In this document: in pieces, positions 21,359 through 33,922 of the stretch | How positions within the stretch are numbered: position 1 is the first letter of the stretch | Layout: every line of letters begins with the position of its first letter | Assembly: GCA_026929865.2 (NCBI GenBank) | Contig: CM049410.1 | Location: 7,492,501-7,556,500 of the forward strand | Origin: Hyperoplus lanceolatus | Taxonomy: Eukaryota > Chordata > Actinopteri > Uranoscopiformes > Ammodytidae | Direction: 5' to 3' | DNA: 64,000 nucleotides | Translations under genes and position numbers: made by a program | The notes under the pieces: model-generated | Databases searched by the model: none | What the model was told of the DNA's origin: nothing | Seen by the model: the letters and a program-made list of their open reading frames with translations, nothing else

Positions 21359-21536
21359 TTACTATAGAAGCGTCACAGCCAGCTCGGTTTGAAAAGCCAA
21401 CTCTCGGCAAAGCAGGTGGCTGTGACATGGACAAGATATGTTATGCACAAATTACTATCGAGAGCTTGCAGCAACTTGCACTAATTATGTTACTAATGGC
21501 AAATTCCCTACAGCATGAACAAGGCTTTCTGAATTC

Positions 21537-21542
21537 ATTAAA
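21537..21542 (+). terminator. Poly(A) signal, secreted gene copy 2
   Basis: ATTAAA at the position of copy 1's AATAAA, in GAATTCATTAAAGAC. It is a common weaker variant. Confidence 0.5.
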
Positions 21543-21868
21543 GACATGTAAAATAATGTGTCTTCAAGTTCTCTTTATTAGACTTTTGCAAACCCTGGCG
21601 CCGTGGACTGAACTGCCACTATAGCTACGTTATAGCATTGCAGTAATAAAAACTAACCGAGATTGGTTTTGAGCATATCCATTATAATTAAAGCAAATTC
21701 CTTGCTAGGTGACCATCTTCTCTGCAGGTAAAACAAGGTTTAAGTGAGGGCTGCATTTACCTATTTAGTGACTGAGGTTAGACCCTCAACCCCACGGTGC
21801 ACCTGGTGGCTCACTGGGTAAAGTGCATACCAGGTTAGGTCCTTGACTTCTGCTCAGACCCTTCAATG

Positions 21869-24800
21869 CATATTGTCTTTACCAAGAACATTTTGCTTCC
21901 TTCATATAACACTACTAAACATTTAATTTAGCTGATGTGTTTATCCAAAGCGACTTCCAAGAGGTGCATTCTACACTAGGGGTATTAACCCATTATATGA
22001 AATGGTTGTGACTCTCCTAACTAGCAGAAGAGGAGTGTTTGGGCATCCCTATGTTTTGTCCTATATTTGCTTTTTTTGCCCGTCTTGGTAGTGAGGGGTG
22101 CGGTTATAGATCAATACAACTTAATGTGTTTAGGACCTGCCCTAACAAATATCTGTATTTTGAGTAAGTCATTAATCTTATTACGCACAATAGATTTTAA
22201 AAGTGTCATCAGAACATTGACATTTATACAAAAAAAGAGAATTTAAAAAGTAAAGTAAAATGCCTGTGAACCTATTGATAAATCACAACCAAAAGCCATA
22301 ACCCTGATTAATCACACACCATTTTCCTGATGTGTCTACCTTACATGAAGCCTGATAATTTGTCCCAAATTAACACATGTTACCATTTTAAATGTACAAA
22401 TAATTGTATTATATATGTAGAGGACTTTTCTCTTCTGATACCTATCCGCATTGTAAGAGGTGAAATGGCCAACATCAGATCATGTGGAAACGGTTTGTTT
22501 CCTTTTTCCGTCTCTGGAACGTCATTTAGTGACCATCAAATCACCAGAGGAACATGTTCACTGTCACTGGCATTTGTTCTCTTTGCTTTGAAGTGCTGCA
22601 GTTCATTTCCTATTCTTGCTATGTGCTTGGGTTAAGGTTTTTCCTTACAAAATAATGTGTTCTACACTTGAATTTGGTCTAACTTTGTGAATGGTGCTCT
22701 ATCAATAAATGTAACGCCATTCTACATAACTGCAAGCCATACGTTGTTTAAAAGCTATTGCCTGTGCGCAGTTGTTTGGACTCTAAAAAGTCAAATGAAT
22801 ATATGTCTGAGTGGGCGTATCTTCAGGGCTGGGTCAGCTGGATCTCATTCATTGTAAAACTCCCTCTAGTGGATCATTTCTGTTACTTCTTGGTCATACA
22901 CGTGTACTGTTTTCTCCCGTAGTCAAGCAGAAAGCAGCAGTGTGTGGGCAAACTAGTATGCTGGCCACCACAGAGAGGGAGAGCCGTGCATTATGGGAGC
23001 TCTCGACACTGCGTTGGCCGGACTCTGACCAATCAGGTCCCTCGGCTGAAGCTCAACCAACGTTTTTTAACTGGATGCGTTGTTGACCTCAGCCATCTAA
23101 AATTCATCCAACACCAGACCGGCTTCGTGTAATTCTACGTTGCAGTAATTACACACGGAGGAAAAAGTCTACTTTCAGAATCGTGGTTTTCCGCACAGGG
23201 CTGTGCTTTAACTCTTGACTCTGTCTTTCTAGCTTTATTCTACATCCAAACCGAAAGAGGCAAAGGCACACGCACACACACAGAAATACACACAGATACT
23301 AAGGTTAGGTCTTCTTATTATCTGCAACTTCCTTTTGCATTTTACAGACGTGCAGCACACTGATGTTCCCAGCCTTTCCCATGCTCTAAATGGATAACTT
23401 ATTGATACAGTAGAGAGCATTGTACATACCTTGGGGAGTTTGTTAGACAGCAGATTGGCCTACAGATTGTCAGCTTGTTTCTCCAAAATAAGTATGATAT
23501 TCACCATATCTCCCACATTGGGTTATGGAGATATACTGAATGCTCATGTTGCTATTACTACCCTTACACCTTGTGCAACTATTACGCTTGCCCCTGAGGT
23601 ATTTGAAAAGGTGGTAGTTGGCTTATTAATCAGAACCTCTGTCAGTGAGGACGATGTCAATTACATTTCAATATAAATACACTAAACAACTAGAAAGACG
23701 CACTATAAAACTACACAGACACAAACAAGCTTCAAAGGGACACAAAAATGACAGAGACTAAAAAGAACTACAAAAACACACCAACATAATACAAAGACTA
23801 AATAAATTATAGAGAAAAAAATTTAACACAAAAGAAATTACGAAGAGACACAAACAGTACACCTACAAAGAGATGCAAACTGAATACAGAAATATGTTTT
23901 GTGTGTGTCTCTCAGGCTGGGTGTCATTTTCCGTAAGATGGTTAGGGGTCCATTTACATGTCTTTGTCCGAGGGCCAAACAATGTCTCATAATCTATCTG
24001 AGGCTCATGCTTTTTCAGAGTCACAAATAGCACCCTTTCTTGATGTTATTTTCATCATTAAAAATATTTGTGGTTATTTTTTGACATTCTTTTTTTAATA
24101 CATAATATTAACTATTCAAAACGTGCAGTACAAGAACCATGACACCCCTGCCCCCTCACCCCCCCCCCCCAAAAGCACCTACTACAAAAAAAAACACAAA
24201 TTCCACCTCTTCAAAGTAGATAACACACACTGGTTAAAGGTTCATTCCAGTGATCAATTTTTATTTATTCCTGCAGTCAAATGCTGAAGGTGAAAGTGAC
24301 AAGAGGAGGAGGCCCCAGCCCCATACCAGGAAAAATTGTCTCGCCCAATGATGGATGGTTTTCTGAAGCATCCTAGCACCCCCTGGTGGCCATGTTGAAA
24401 TGGTGCCGTACCCAAACAAGTGTGTATTTAGTAAATGGTGATGTGTACAAACAGGCAAGAAATATTTCAAAACAATAAATGTAACAGCAGGAACAATTCG
24501 AATTGTAAAAGTGCACTATAATAAAACTGCATGTCTTGCACATCAAACAGTGAGTCATACAATATATATGTAAACACCTCATATGATAAGGTTGCGGCCA
24601 ACTGTCATTTCATTTAATGGAGGTTGAACTGATCTTCATCGTCATGGTTGATAGTCTGAGAACATGTAACAGCAAACATGACTGTACATTTACAAAACAC
24701 AAAACAAGATAGTATACAGCATTTATTTAAACTCTAGGTGTCATTGAGGGGTGACCCTCATTTGCAACAACATTGAGTCAAACAAACAAACAACCAAGAT

Positions 24801-25031
24801 AAGTAAAAAACACAGTTAAGGTAGTCCTACAAAAAGCCCATATCATAAAGATAGATTTTAAATGTTTTGGAAATGAAAGTGCAAATAAAACTTTAAAACA
24901 AACAGCTTTCCAGGATGTTTAATTGGTAAAAAAACAAATGTATGTAATACAGAAGTCCATATATTCACTTTTTCCACCCTTAAAGGTGAAGTAAGCAATG
25001 TATTTATGTTAAAATAAGTATTAAATCACTC
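21869..25031. other. Gene-free stretch
   Basis: No gene with convincing coding character was found on either strand. The stretch holds AT-rich sequence, a CACACACACACA run near 23,268-23,282, an A/C-rich degenerate region at 23,690-23,890 and a C tract at 24,160-24,171. Open frames at 22,330-22,635 and 22,811-23,086 lack domains and splice context. Confidence 0.6.
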
Positions 25032-25037
25032 TTTATT
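25032..25037 (-). terminator. Possible poly(A) signal, C-type lectin
   Basis: AATAAA on the minus strand about 265 bases after the lectin stop codon. It is the nearest downstream candidate. Confidence 0.4.
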
Positions 25038-25301
25038 TATACAGTGATCACGTTTATAGTGTGCGCGTTTCATAAAGCCGATCTCTCAGTCACTCGCTCT
25101 GCATGTAATCACCAAATACACTTTTCGGGGATCCCACTACTAATAACCCATCAGAAGAGAGAACGCTACAAACCGGCACCCGTCTCACTGCCGGTGCATG
25201 TGCAGAGCGACAGATGAGGAAATGTGTATTACATAATTGAGAAATGGTAAAATAAGAAGTAGTGTTTTGGAAGCATTAGATTCGTTGAAAGAAATGTGTG
25301 T

Positions 25302-26681
25302 TTAGGACTTTTTGTAACATAAGAAGTTTCTTGTCAGTGTGCAGTCCACTGTACTGAAGAGTTGGCTGCTGTTTTTCGGCAAGGCACCACAGAGATTCTG
25401 TGTTCTTGGGCAGCTGTTAATATCTTCGTACTGCACTTTTTCTCCGCCGACCCACACCCACTGACCAGCCAGGTAGCGCAGGCCTGTCCACACCTATACA
25501 GACATTTAACAGACAGATGTAAACACACAAGAGAAGTCGTTCAATGACACACTGATACAGTGCAGAAAAACTGTACCTACCTTATAAGTGCCAGCCGCTT
25601 GTGCCTTTTGTCGTGCAAAGATGTGGTCATCTTCGGTGAGCAGGGTGGCCAGGTCATAGCGGTGGTTCATGTAGGCTGTGGCTGGCTGGCTTGGGTCCAC
25701 AGCCTTCAGGGACCTGCACTGCTGCAACGCCTCCTCCCACGTCTTGTTCTCTTTCACCAGAACCAGGGTGTCGTCGGAACACGTGAATTGATGGTCTTCG
25801 TTACAGTGCTTGCTTTGCCATTCGCCTGGTTGCTTCTTAAAGGCACAGTTTTTTTCAGTGTGTTGTTCACCTAGAAGAAGTAGAAGTTAAACTTTTTCCT
25901 TTTTTTGCTCCAATTAATAGACAGTGTAGAGCTGACAGGAAATAAGTAGAGAGTGATAGGGGCTGCCAGAGCCATCATTAACATTTAGGCATCCTCAAAC
26001 TGTGCATACGAACATATGACAGATTAGTATTACAACTATAAGTTTAAATGTGAAATTAAAAGTTTGTCATTGACTGCCCCAATAACCACTAAAGATTCAC
26101 GTGTACTGTTTGATAGTTTACAATAGAAAGGAAAAAGATGCAAAGGAGGTGGTGGGGGAGGGGGGCACAGGGACTGTTAATTCAAAGGACCCCCGTGTTC
26201 TGTTCTACACTCCTGCTTGTATAATTTTATAGCAGAAACGTGGCTGAGGACGGCACACATCGTAGCACTGTATGTAAAGAAAAAAACAAGATCCACAAAA
26301 ATGACTTGAAGTTACTGAACTAAACATCTGAAAGCCTTGAAATATGCTTCAGTCAGTTATGTGCATGCTCTGCTTACGTTCTTTCCAAGAGGTGAAGTTG
26401 GCTATCTCGTCTCCTCCGGACCATTTCCACTCAGCGGTGGATTCCTCCCGGTACAATCCGATCCAGCCCACATCTATTCCCTGATTCTCCGTTTCATCTC
26501 TAACGGTGACCAGGTCAGTGTGGTGCTCCCTACAGAAAGCCTGTGCACTGTGCCAGCTCCTCTTGTCATTGTAATGTGTAACATTCACCCTTCTCAGGAC
26601 TGACTCCAGCCCACACACAGGAGGGATGAGCAGCACTAGCAGTGGGGTAACAATGCACATCATCTTCATCCTGTTTTCCAT
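25302..26681 (-). CDS. Secreted protein with two C-type lectin-like domains
   Basis: Exons on the minus strand are 26,681-26,378, 25,870-25,581 and 25,493-25,302. They join in phase to 261 residues. The start MENRMKMM is followed by a hydrophobic signal peptide (CIVTPLLVLLIPPVCG). Domain 1 (about residues 30-135) shows RSWHSAQAFCREHHTDLVTV, a GWIGLYRE WIGL motif and WKWSGG, and ends with a Cys pair around GEWQSKHCNEDHQFTC. Domain 2 (about 136-261) shows TWEEALQQCRSL, VWTGLRYLAGQWVWVGG and the closing DCTLTRNFLC. The usual calcium and sugar residues (EPN or QPD, WND) are not conserved in either domain, so protein or calcium-free binding is more likely. There is no membrane segment, so it is probably secreted. 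I cannot assign a precise family member. The start at 26,681 was chosen for its signal peptide; an upstream in-frame ATG exists. Confidence 0.85.
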
Positions 26682-27064
26682 CGGAGGGTTCCCCAACAAC
26701 TGTAAATCATAGACACAATGTTTATTGAGCACTTAATTTTTTTTAGCTGTAATGTGAAGCGTTTCAACAACAAACAAAGTTAATCAAGTGATGGAGCAGA
26801 CTTGCTGTTGATTGGTGTATTTTCTTATGTAAATATAGCCTACTTTTTTATGAGATGTTTTACACAGTGGTATTGCAATGTGCACTTAGAAGGAACGTGC
26901 AACAACCTATTCCTTTACCGTGATATGAAGAAGTGAATCAAGGCATCCAATTGTACAGTGCTGTGAGATCACAGGCAAGTCTCAAGTCTGCCAGATGACT
27001 TTCTCACTGCACTGAAATGACCTGAAACCAGCTGCTGCCTGAAAAGAACAATTCTGAATACGTT

Positions 27065-27137
27065 GGGAAATTCTAAACGGCAGGCTAAAATGTGTCAAAG
27101 GCTTAGACACATTTTAGCCTGCCATTTAGCATTTCCC
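27065..27137. repeat. Near-perfect 32-bp stem with 9-base loop
   Basis: The left arm 27,065-27,096 and right arm 27,106-27,137 are reverse complements with two mismatches in 32; the core is GGCAGGCTAAAATGTGTC. It lies about 380 bases upstream of the lectin start. It could be a minimal foldback transposon or a transcribed hairpin. Confidence 0.85.
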
Positions 27138-28164
27138 AGAAATATGGCTATATTATTTGATACACCATCTGACATCCATGAAGCCCCAGCAGAGTTAGTG
27201 GCTTATTCTACTCACCTTGCCAGCCTTGCTCCCATAAAGTTTGCACTCACCTTTCAGTTGTTCACGTACTGATGTTTTTCTCAGTCCATGACATGAGTAT
27301 TCACTGACTGGCTGCACCAATCACAGCTCAGATAAGACTCTGACTGGACCTAATCACAACTTTGTGCAAAACCTTAAGCTACTATGCAGAGTAACCCAGT
27401 CGCCTGGGTCCTTCGCAAAGATCACAAGAAAACTCACCCACCCTCTCTGTCCGTCTGTATAAATTCCCGCCTTGTAGCAGCTATGCAAAGTAGAATTTAA
27501 CATCTAGGCCTTGTGTTTGGCTAGTTAAGAAATTTAATATATCACCAATTACCAGTTACTCATTTGAGTTATGGTATACATTAATCCACTGAATAAGTAA
27601 TTCTTACATTACCCCTATTACAGTAATCCATCTAATGACAACAGGCAAAACATCAATCTCAAATAGGATACATATATATCATCACATTCTACATTAATAT
27701 ATGAACGGCAAACTTGTTGGCAACATTTTACACATCAATTATTTGTAGTGGTGTTTTCAGTCGCTGCAAACTCTAAAAGAAATGGGGCTAATGGGGCTAT
27801 ATCCTATTCTATGAGAGTGGTGAGAGTGAGTAAAGTTGTGGATCGGACCGCTGCAATGAGCTTAAAGTCTCTTGAAAAGGTAGGTAAGGCCGAAGAAGGT
27901 GATCATTCTCACTAGGTACATCTCTATGAGTGAGAGCTTTCACATTGTGACACGAACATATTACATGTTGCACTTAATACAGTATGTAGCACTTACTAGT
28001 TAAGCGTATTTGAAGCTTATGTACTTACGTGATTCTTGCTGTTCTGAGGCTGGAATCCCATGGTTATGGTTATTGGATAGAGGTGTCAGCTAAATGATAT
28101 GTAATGTACATATGATGTCAGGTCTTAAAACTTTGACTTATTGAGACCTAACAGGAAAAGTCAG
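27138..28164. other. Gene-free stretch
   Basis: I see no gene or clear repeat here, only AT-rich intergenic sequence. Confidence 0.5.
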
Positions 28165-28354
28165 GGGTTCATGGGGTGCTCCGTGCCATAGTGGGTATGA
28201 GCATGCACCATATAGACTCGGTACTTGTTGTCGCTGGGGTCACAGGTTCAAATCCAACCCAAGGACCATTACTGCATGTCACCCCCCTATCTCTCCCCAT
28301 TTCAACTCTGTACTCTCAACTGTCAATAAAAGGCTAAATTACCATAAAAAATCA
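28165..28354 (+). mobile_element. tRNA-derived SINE
   Basis: A polymerase III promoter pair is present: box A TGCCATAGTGGGT near 28,184 and box B GGTTCAAATCC at 28,245-28,255. A non-tRNA body follows (CTGCATGTCACCCCCCTATC, then TCTCCCCATTTCA) and an end TCAATAAAAGGC with A-rich sequence. This body and tail are typical of a common teleost SINE. It is not a tRNA gene, since no acceptor stem can be formed. Confidence 0.75.
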
Positions 28355-30027
28355 TAAAGACAGGGCATTACTCTGGTTGAATGTTAACTGGCTATGTGTA
28401 TAAAATGTTATAGGTCCAATCAATAGAGATATTTCAGTCAAGACAAAAGTGACCCAACAGACCTACAGAGTTATCCCTGGAGCCCCATTGCTACATCAAA
28501 TTGTTTATTGGTGTTGGTTCTCTACAAAGGATTCTGCAGATGCACCACTGTCATTTTGTATAATGTGATGAGCACATATTAATGAAGGCTCTTTCATATT
28601 TTTATTATTTGCAGTGCCTGCAATTGAGCGTTCTACACGTCATTGTGACATAACCTTTGTAATCTATACCTGATATACTTGCCGAAGACAACTCAGGGTG
28701 TGCTGTTCCAACACACCCATCATTCAAATACCTCCATGCCTGAGTGGTAGAGAAAACATTGTATTTGATAAACAAATGTCAATTTTCACTCACTCGCCTT
28801 GTCTCATGACAGGCAAAATGCGAACAGGGTTAAGATGTTTGTATATAAATGGATCAATCCCCCCAAAAATATATTCAAGCCACACAGTGCTGAATTTGCG
28901 CTGATGGAGTACCTTCATTAATGTGGCTTTAGCGACATGATTTAAAAAAATACCAATTCTGGCCACACATCAGTCTTCCTCAGGGTCAAACAATTACATC
29001 ACACCCAAAGCTTTTTCTTCTATTTATGAAATATAGGAATTTGCTTAAGTCATATGACTAAGGGAGAAGGGGTTTGAGGGCATAGATCAGTGGGGAACTT
29101 CCTACAAAGTCCCTTCATATTTCAATGTTCTTCTATATAATTCTAAACAAAATTATATATTCTTGTCCCTGGCAGCAGCCATGTAGTTCCTTGTCGTGGA
29201 CAAATTACCTGTGCTATTACCTGTACATACTGTATCATAAAATATATCACACACCAAAACGTTTTTAGTACATGCTAGTTTTGTCTTGAAGGTAGGCCTA
29301 TACTTTGCCACTCATCTAAGAAACTCGATCAGGGAATATTAACACTTCAAATAAAATAGTAATTAAATAGTATGCATACATGAATGTAAAAACATACAAG
29401 ACTTCTACATTTAATATATAGTGTACCAAAATAAAAGTTTGTTCTCATAGACGCTCAGGTTCAAAAGACTGGAAGAAGTTACTGTTCCAGTTTTTAAAAA
29501 TCAAACAAAAATTAAGGCTGTCTGATTCTTAGAAGGGCGTGTCAATTCAAACACCACAGGATAATACATTTTAATCAGCGTGAAGAGCCTGACAAAACAA
29601 CCAAAGGGACAGGTAGAAATTACAATTGTCTAGCTTCTGTATGAAATGGAATTCCAAATCACTGCTTATACGCATTATTTCCCTTTGATCATGATTTCTC
29701 AGTTATACAGGGGCAAACCTAGCAATAGGCCTACTAATAACTAAATAAATAAGGTTTCTGCCCATGTCAATACCAATAAAAACAATGTTAGAGACAAGAC
29801 ATATTTACAGATGTATTGTGAATATTGTCTGATAAATCTTTACATTTACTGTGGGCTGTTCTGACATTTTCTGCTCTGTGTGTGTGTGTGTGTGGGGGGG
29901 GGGTGAGGCAATATACAAGATGGAATGTCACCATGGTTACATCGGCCCGGTTCTTTATTAAGTGGTTCAATTATTTAAGTAAAGTGACAGTGACACTGGC
30001 TCAGAATCTGATCAGCTGTGTACAGAC
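28355..30027. other. Gene-free stretch with a TG/G microsatellite
   Basis: No gene was seen. A (TG)n run followed by a G tract lies at about 29,877-29,903. Confidence 0.5.
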
Positions 30028-30031
30028 TTAA

Positions 30032-30634
30032 AGAGGACCTATGATGCTTTTTGACTTTTATGACCTATAAACGTTGTTATGATGATTCATAGTCATGCTT
30101 AACCATACTAAATTATCAAATAATGACTTACATGCATTTCGACATATTCCCTGCTGACCGTCTGGGGTGTCTGTGCAGAGCACTAAACACTATTCTAGCC
30201 AGTCGAGAAGTCACGTCTTCAAAGCGGTGTACCCTTACATAATTTGTGACGTCACATAAAACTTTGTGACGTCTCCACGCGGATGTTTCCATGTATGGTA
30301 ATGCTGTCACTTCCCTGTTCGCGTCTGCCTCGCGCCCTTATAGGTCCATGCTCGCGCTTCCCGCCACTGAAAGTGTTCCGGAAGGAAGGTAACCAATCAC
30401 AACGGAGTGGGGTTTGCAGGAGGGGGGGGAGGGGAGCGGAGATGGCCGAAGCACAGGCGGAGGGAGCCGAAGCACACACACTCAAGTGTTGACAGGATGT
30501 GCTGGATCGCCAAAATAAGAGAAAGAGCTTCCCGAAAATCTACATAGTTTTTTGTGATGTGATTCGTGTCAGGTTGCTCTATAGCAGTGTAAAACAAGAA
30601 ATTAAGACCAGAAAAGTAGCATAATAGGTCCTCT
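30032..30634. mobile_element. 603-bp TTAA-flanked short transposon
   Basis: TTAA stands on both sides (30,028-30,031 and 30,635-30,638). Inverted ends read AGAGGACCTATGATGC and, as complement, AGAGGACCTATTATGC. The inside is GC-rich with no transposase. A partial copy lies at 303-446. TTAA targets are used by piggyBac and Kolobok elements. Confidence 0.85.
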
Positions 30635-30638
30635 TTAA

Positions 30639-31038
30639 TGACGTTCTAGCATTCTAGCATGTCATCTGAATGAATTAACTGGAAAGGTGCCAACCGAACA
30701 CTTTGTGTGTTGACCATTATTAGTAGCATATAGGCCTATGAGGAACTGTTAAATAAAGTGTTCAAATAGGTTTACATTCATACAGATCAGATATGAACTA
30801 TTTTAACACCAGATTGTATTAATTTCAAAAAACAGTCAACAAACAATAACAGAAAATACATAATGTCCTTATATAGATTGGAGTGGCAGGTGGTATGCTG
30901 ACTGTCTAAACTATGAGACAGACATGAGCCCATCAGCACATGCCACCCAGTGCAGCCAGTATACAGTCTATGGGGGTCACACATCAGGTCGGCGCTCCAC
31001 TCTGTGGGGAGGAAATAGTATGTTGATGGGCAGTGTGA
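30639..31038. other. Gene-free stretch downstream of coa3
   Basis: No coding sequence was seen. Part of it is probably coa3 3'UTR on the minus strand, but I see no clear minus-strand AATAAA. Confidence 0.4.
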
Positions 31039-32843
31039 TCATGAGTTGGCGCCGGTCCGTGGGCCCCTGATGATGTTGATCCTGGCTTCATCGTCCAGCT
31101 CCTCCAGGATTCTCTCCTGTTTGACCGACAGGACGGTGTAGGCAACTGGACCACAGCAGGTTAAAGGAAACTCAACCACAAACCACCTTCTTTTTTTAAG
31201 CCATGATGATCCAGATTCCAGACACACACAAAAATAAATTAATTTCGGATTTCTACTCTTACTGCACTCATAAATCATATTAGCAATAAAAAATACTTTA
31301 TTATATGTTATTTTTCCCATCCACTGGAATGGATGAAGATGATTAACGTGAGACACCACCCAATAGTAAGACATTTATTTATGTTCATTTATTTTATTTT
31401 ATTTTATCAATGTTTAACTACTATCAACAGAGGCTAACTATAGTGATGGTTGGAATCACATTACATTATGTATTGTTATTGTTTAAAAAAATATATGTAC
31501 TTAAAAAAATTATATATTAAAAATAAATCCATTATATATTATTTATATATCATTTATATTATATTTTTTCTTTTCCGTTTTTAGTTTATTTGGTTAATAT
31601 CACAGCAGTAAAACTTGTTGACGTTGTTTTAAGGTCCACACACTGTCCCTTTTGGGTGAAATGTTGGAATATCTTCCCTCAACCTCTTAAGTGCCTTGCT
31701 TCTCCTCTGTCTAGTAAGCATCTTGGAAAAGTTATGTCCATTGGAATGGACGGGTTTCTGAACAGGTCAATTCATTATTTGAATCATTATCAGACTGGAA
31801 TATATTCCCCAAATGCTCACTAGGCCTGTATACATCAGGCCTGTATACATCTGTGTATATCTTTTCAAATTTGCTTACCCCCCCTGATCTTCCCATCCCA
31901 TTTTGTTTTTAAATCAATTAATTGTACTGTATTTTTCACATTGTACGGTGTCCTTGCGTGTCTTGAAAGGCGCCTTTAAATAAAATTTATTATTATTATT
32001 ATTATTATACCAAATGTGTATGTTGTAGCCTACTTCCCATAGGCAATTAGGCACTTTCCGCGCAGGCTACACTTTGCCACCCTCTGCTGACAAACACTTA
32101 ATAGTGCAACACAATGTGATAATTCAATGTTCAGAAAAGCTAAATAAGTCACTCTAGGCTAAATGTGTTATTTTGACCCTGCATCTTTGTCTCTTCTTCT
32201 TTGGAACGAATTGATGAGTGTGTCTGATATGCAACGGCTTTTCGTAACTCTCTTGATCGCACACTACTATTCTACATAGGCTACTTTCATGAACGCTGGT
32301 TATTCTAGTTTTAATCAAAATAACATAACACTAGGAGAAAGAGCAAAGAGTTTGGTTATTTCCAACATGCAACTCCTGTGGTAAGTAGGCTAACATTGGC
32401 TCATGGTTTTGACTATTGCTCTTTCAAGTAAAATGAGGCTAGGCTAAAAGACAATAAAATTTGGCGTGTTAGATGAATTATTTGCTGTTTTTCAACTACA
32501 CAGTTTGACACTAATGGAACAGCCTGTGTGAAGATGCAGGTTGTCCAGATACATTCTTCGATAGACAACTGCATATCTCTTACATCACTGTATTTTAAAG
32601 TGTTATTTACATAATACCCTTCGATCCCCTGGATGAAGGACGTATCAGTTTACATACAGCCTAGTGAAGGATACACATGCCGACGACAAACGCTCCGATC
32701 CCCAGGCCGGTCAGCAGGTTTCGCTGGCGGAGCCGTGCCGCGTTCTTCTTAAAGTAGGCGAGCTCTTGTCGGCGGCGGACGAGTTGTTTCTCCGCCGCTG
32801 TGAGTTCGGCTTTAGCGGATCCCTCCGCTCCTCTGTCCGCCAT
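31039..32843 (-). CDS. coa3: Cytochrome c oxidase assembly factor 3
   Basis: COA3 is a small inner mitochondrial membrane protein that works early in complex IV assembly with newly made COX1. Exon 1 is 32,843-32,675 and exon 2 is 31,145-31,039. The join at CATGT|GTATCC and TCCAG|TTGCC keeps frame and gives 91 residues. The N-terminus is short and charged; a coiled, basic segment (RRRQELAYFKKNAARLRQ) leads into one membrane helix (LLTGLGIGAFVVGMFAYTVL). The C-terminal tail is SVKQERILEELDDEAR. The blocks RNxxTGLGIGA and QER-LDELxDEA match the human protein as I remember it. The N-terminus is somewhat shorter than human. The 1.5-kb intron carries an L2 3' end. Confidence 0.92.
31860..32009 (+). 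mobile_element. L2-like LINE 3' end in coa3 intron
   Basis: Plus-strand 3'UTR ends TGTCTTGAAAGGCGCCTTTA then AATAAAATTTATTATTATTA, the classic L2 tail. It lies antisense to coa3. The 5' extent is unclear. Confidence 0.65.
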
Positions 32844-32889
32844 GCTTTGTTTTGGATCATCAGCTGGTTGAAGGGCCGTGACACATGAA

Positions 32890-33715
32890 CCGGATTCTTT
32901 CTACTTCATTAAAAAAGGGAGCACAGTGCCATCTAGTGTGACGGAGTAGCCCTATGTTGAATGAGGCATAGGCCTATCCTCTCAAATCAGAGGTCCACGC
33001 CCTATTGATAACAGGCTAAATTCATAGTTAAATGATGGATTTGCCATTGTTTAGTTGAATGGGAGCATAGGAAGGTACACTGTCAGGAAGGGAAGTAAAT
33101 TGATAAAGGTGAAGAGGTAGGATTGTGAATGTCGCTAGAGAGGAACAAAACAGGATTCCATAAAGAGACATTCAATTTTCTTTTTATTGTCCAAAAAATC
33201 ATAGAGTAAGTTCTATAATGTCCTTAAACCCCTTACCAAGTTTCACACAGCTATACATTGTTTTAATATATTGTGCAGAGCCTACTTTCTTAAATGCGTT
33301 CTAAAGACTTAACATCATGTGTTCACTTGTTGATTTAATAACATAAAGGAATGACAATGGAATGACTGAAAACGGAGAAAGGCTCAATGAGGCTGCAGTA
33401 GGCTACCTGGCCCACATTTTTGTAGTATGCCACATTATGAGACATTTACAATTATTTACAGTCAACCAGTATTGATTTCCTTACTAAAAGACACAGTTAT
33501 CATTATATATAGCCTACTGAATATAGGCCTAAACATAGTTTAGTACCAGTCAACATTGTCTTTTACATGTACCTATTAGGCAGCCACTTTATCCAAAGAA
33601 AGGCATACAAGGAGGTACAAACCATAGTCTCAAGTAGTGACACAGACCTGTTGCAATGTGACTGCCTGGTGCCTGAAGTGAATACATAAGTTAGCAGTAT
33701 GGAGACATGAGTTCT
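32890..33715. other. Gene-free stretch between coa3 and the NLR gene
   Basis: Intergenic sequence with no coding signal. It includes the coa3 promoter side, without clear TATA or CCAAT elements. Confidence 0.5.
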
Positions 33716-33717
33716 CT

Positions 33718-33723
33718 TTTATT
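33718..33723 (-). terminator. Poly(A) signal, NLR gene
   Basis: AATAAA on the minus strand about 200 bases after the stop codon at 33,923. Confidence 0.55.
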
Positions 33724-33922
33724 TGTTTGTGTTTACGTCTGAATTACATTGAGATCAGACAACTTTTTACATGACAAAATAAAGAAGAGAAGTTGCAGTA
33801 TTTGCAAGTACCCTTTTTCTTGGCACTGTATACTAGTTGTTATCCTTATAGTCACTGGGTCTGCGCTGGATTCAAGTTGCCTTCCCATTCAAGGATTCAC
33901 AGAAGAGAAGCGCCGTACATGT

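Larger units (their letters stand above)
18145..21868 (+). repeat. Duplicated segment, copy 2
   Basis: Second copy of the unit at 4,399-7,425, in the same orientation. Relative to copy 1 it carries a Harbinger-like nest at 18,172-19,857 and a short TIR element at 21,044-21,358. It lacks the 922-bp insertion of copy 1 and has a 311-base difference inside the gene. Coding regions are almost identical between copies, suggesting a recent duplication. Confidence 0.85.

Noticed and set aside
22330-23086. Possible short genes on the plus strand
   Set aside because: No domain, no signal peptide, no splice partner and no repeat of the pattern elsewhere; open by chance.
28184-28255. tRNA gene suggested by box A and box B
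   Set aside because: No acceptor stem or anticodon arm can be drawn, and a SINE body with an A-rich tail follows.
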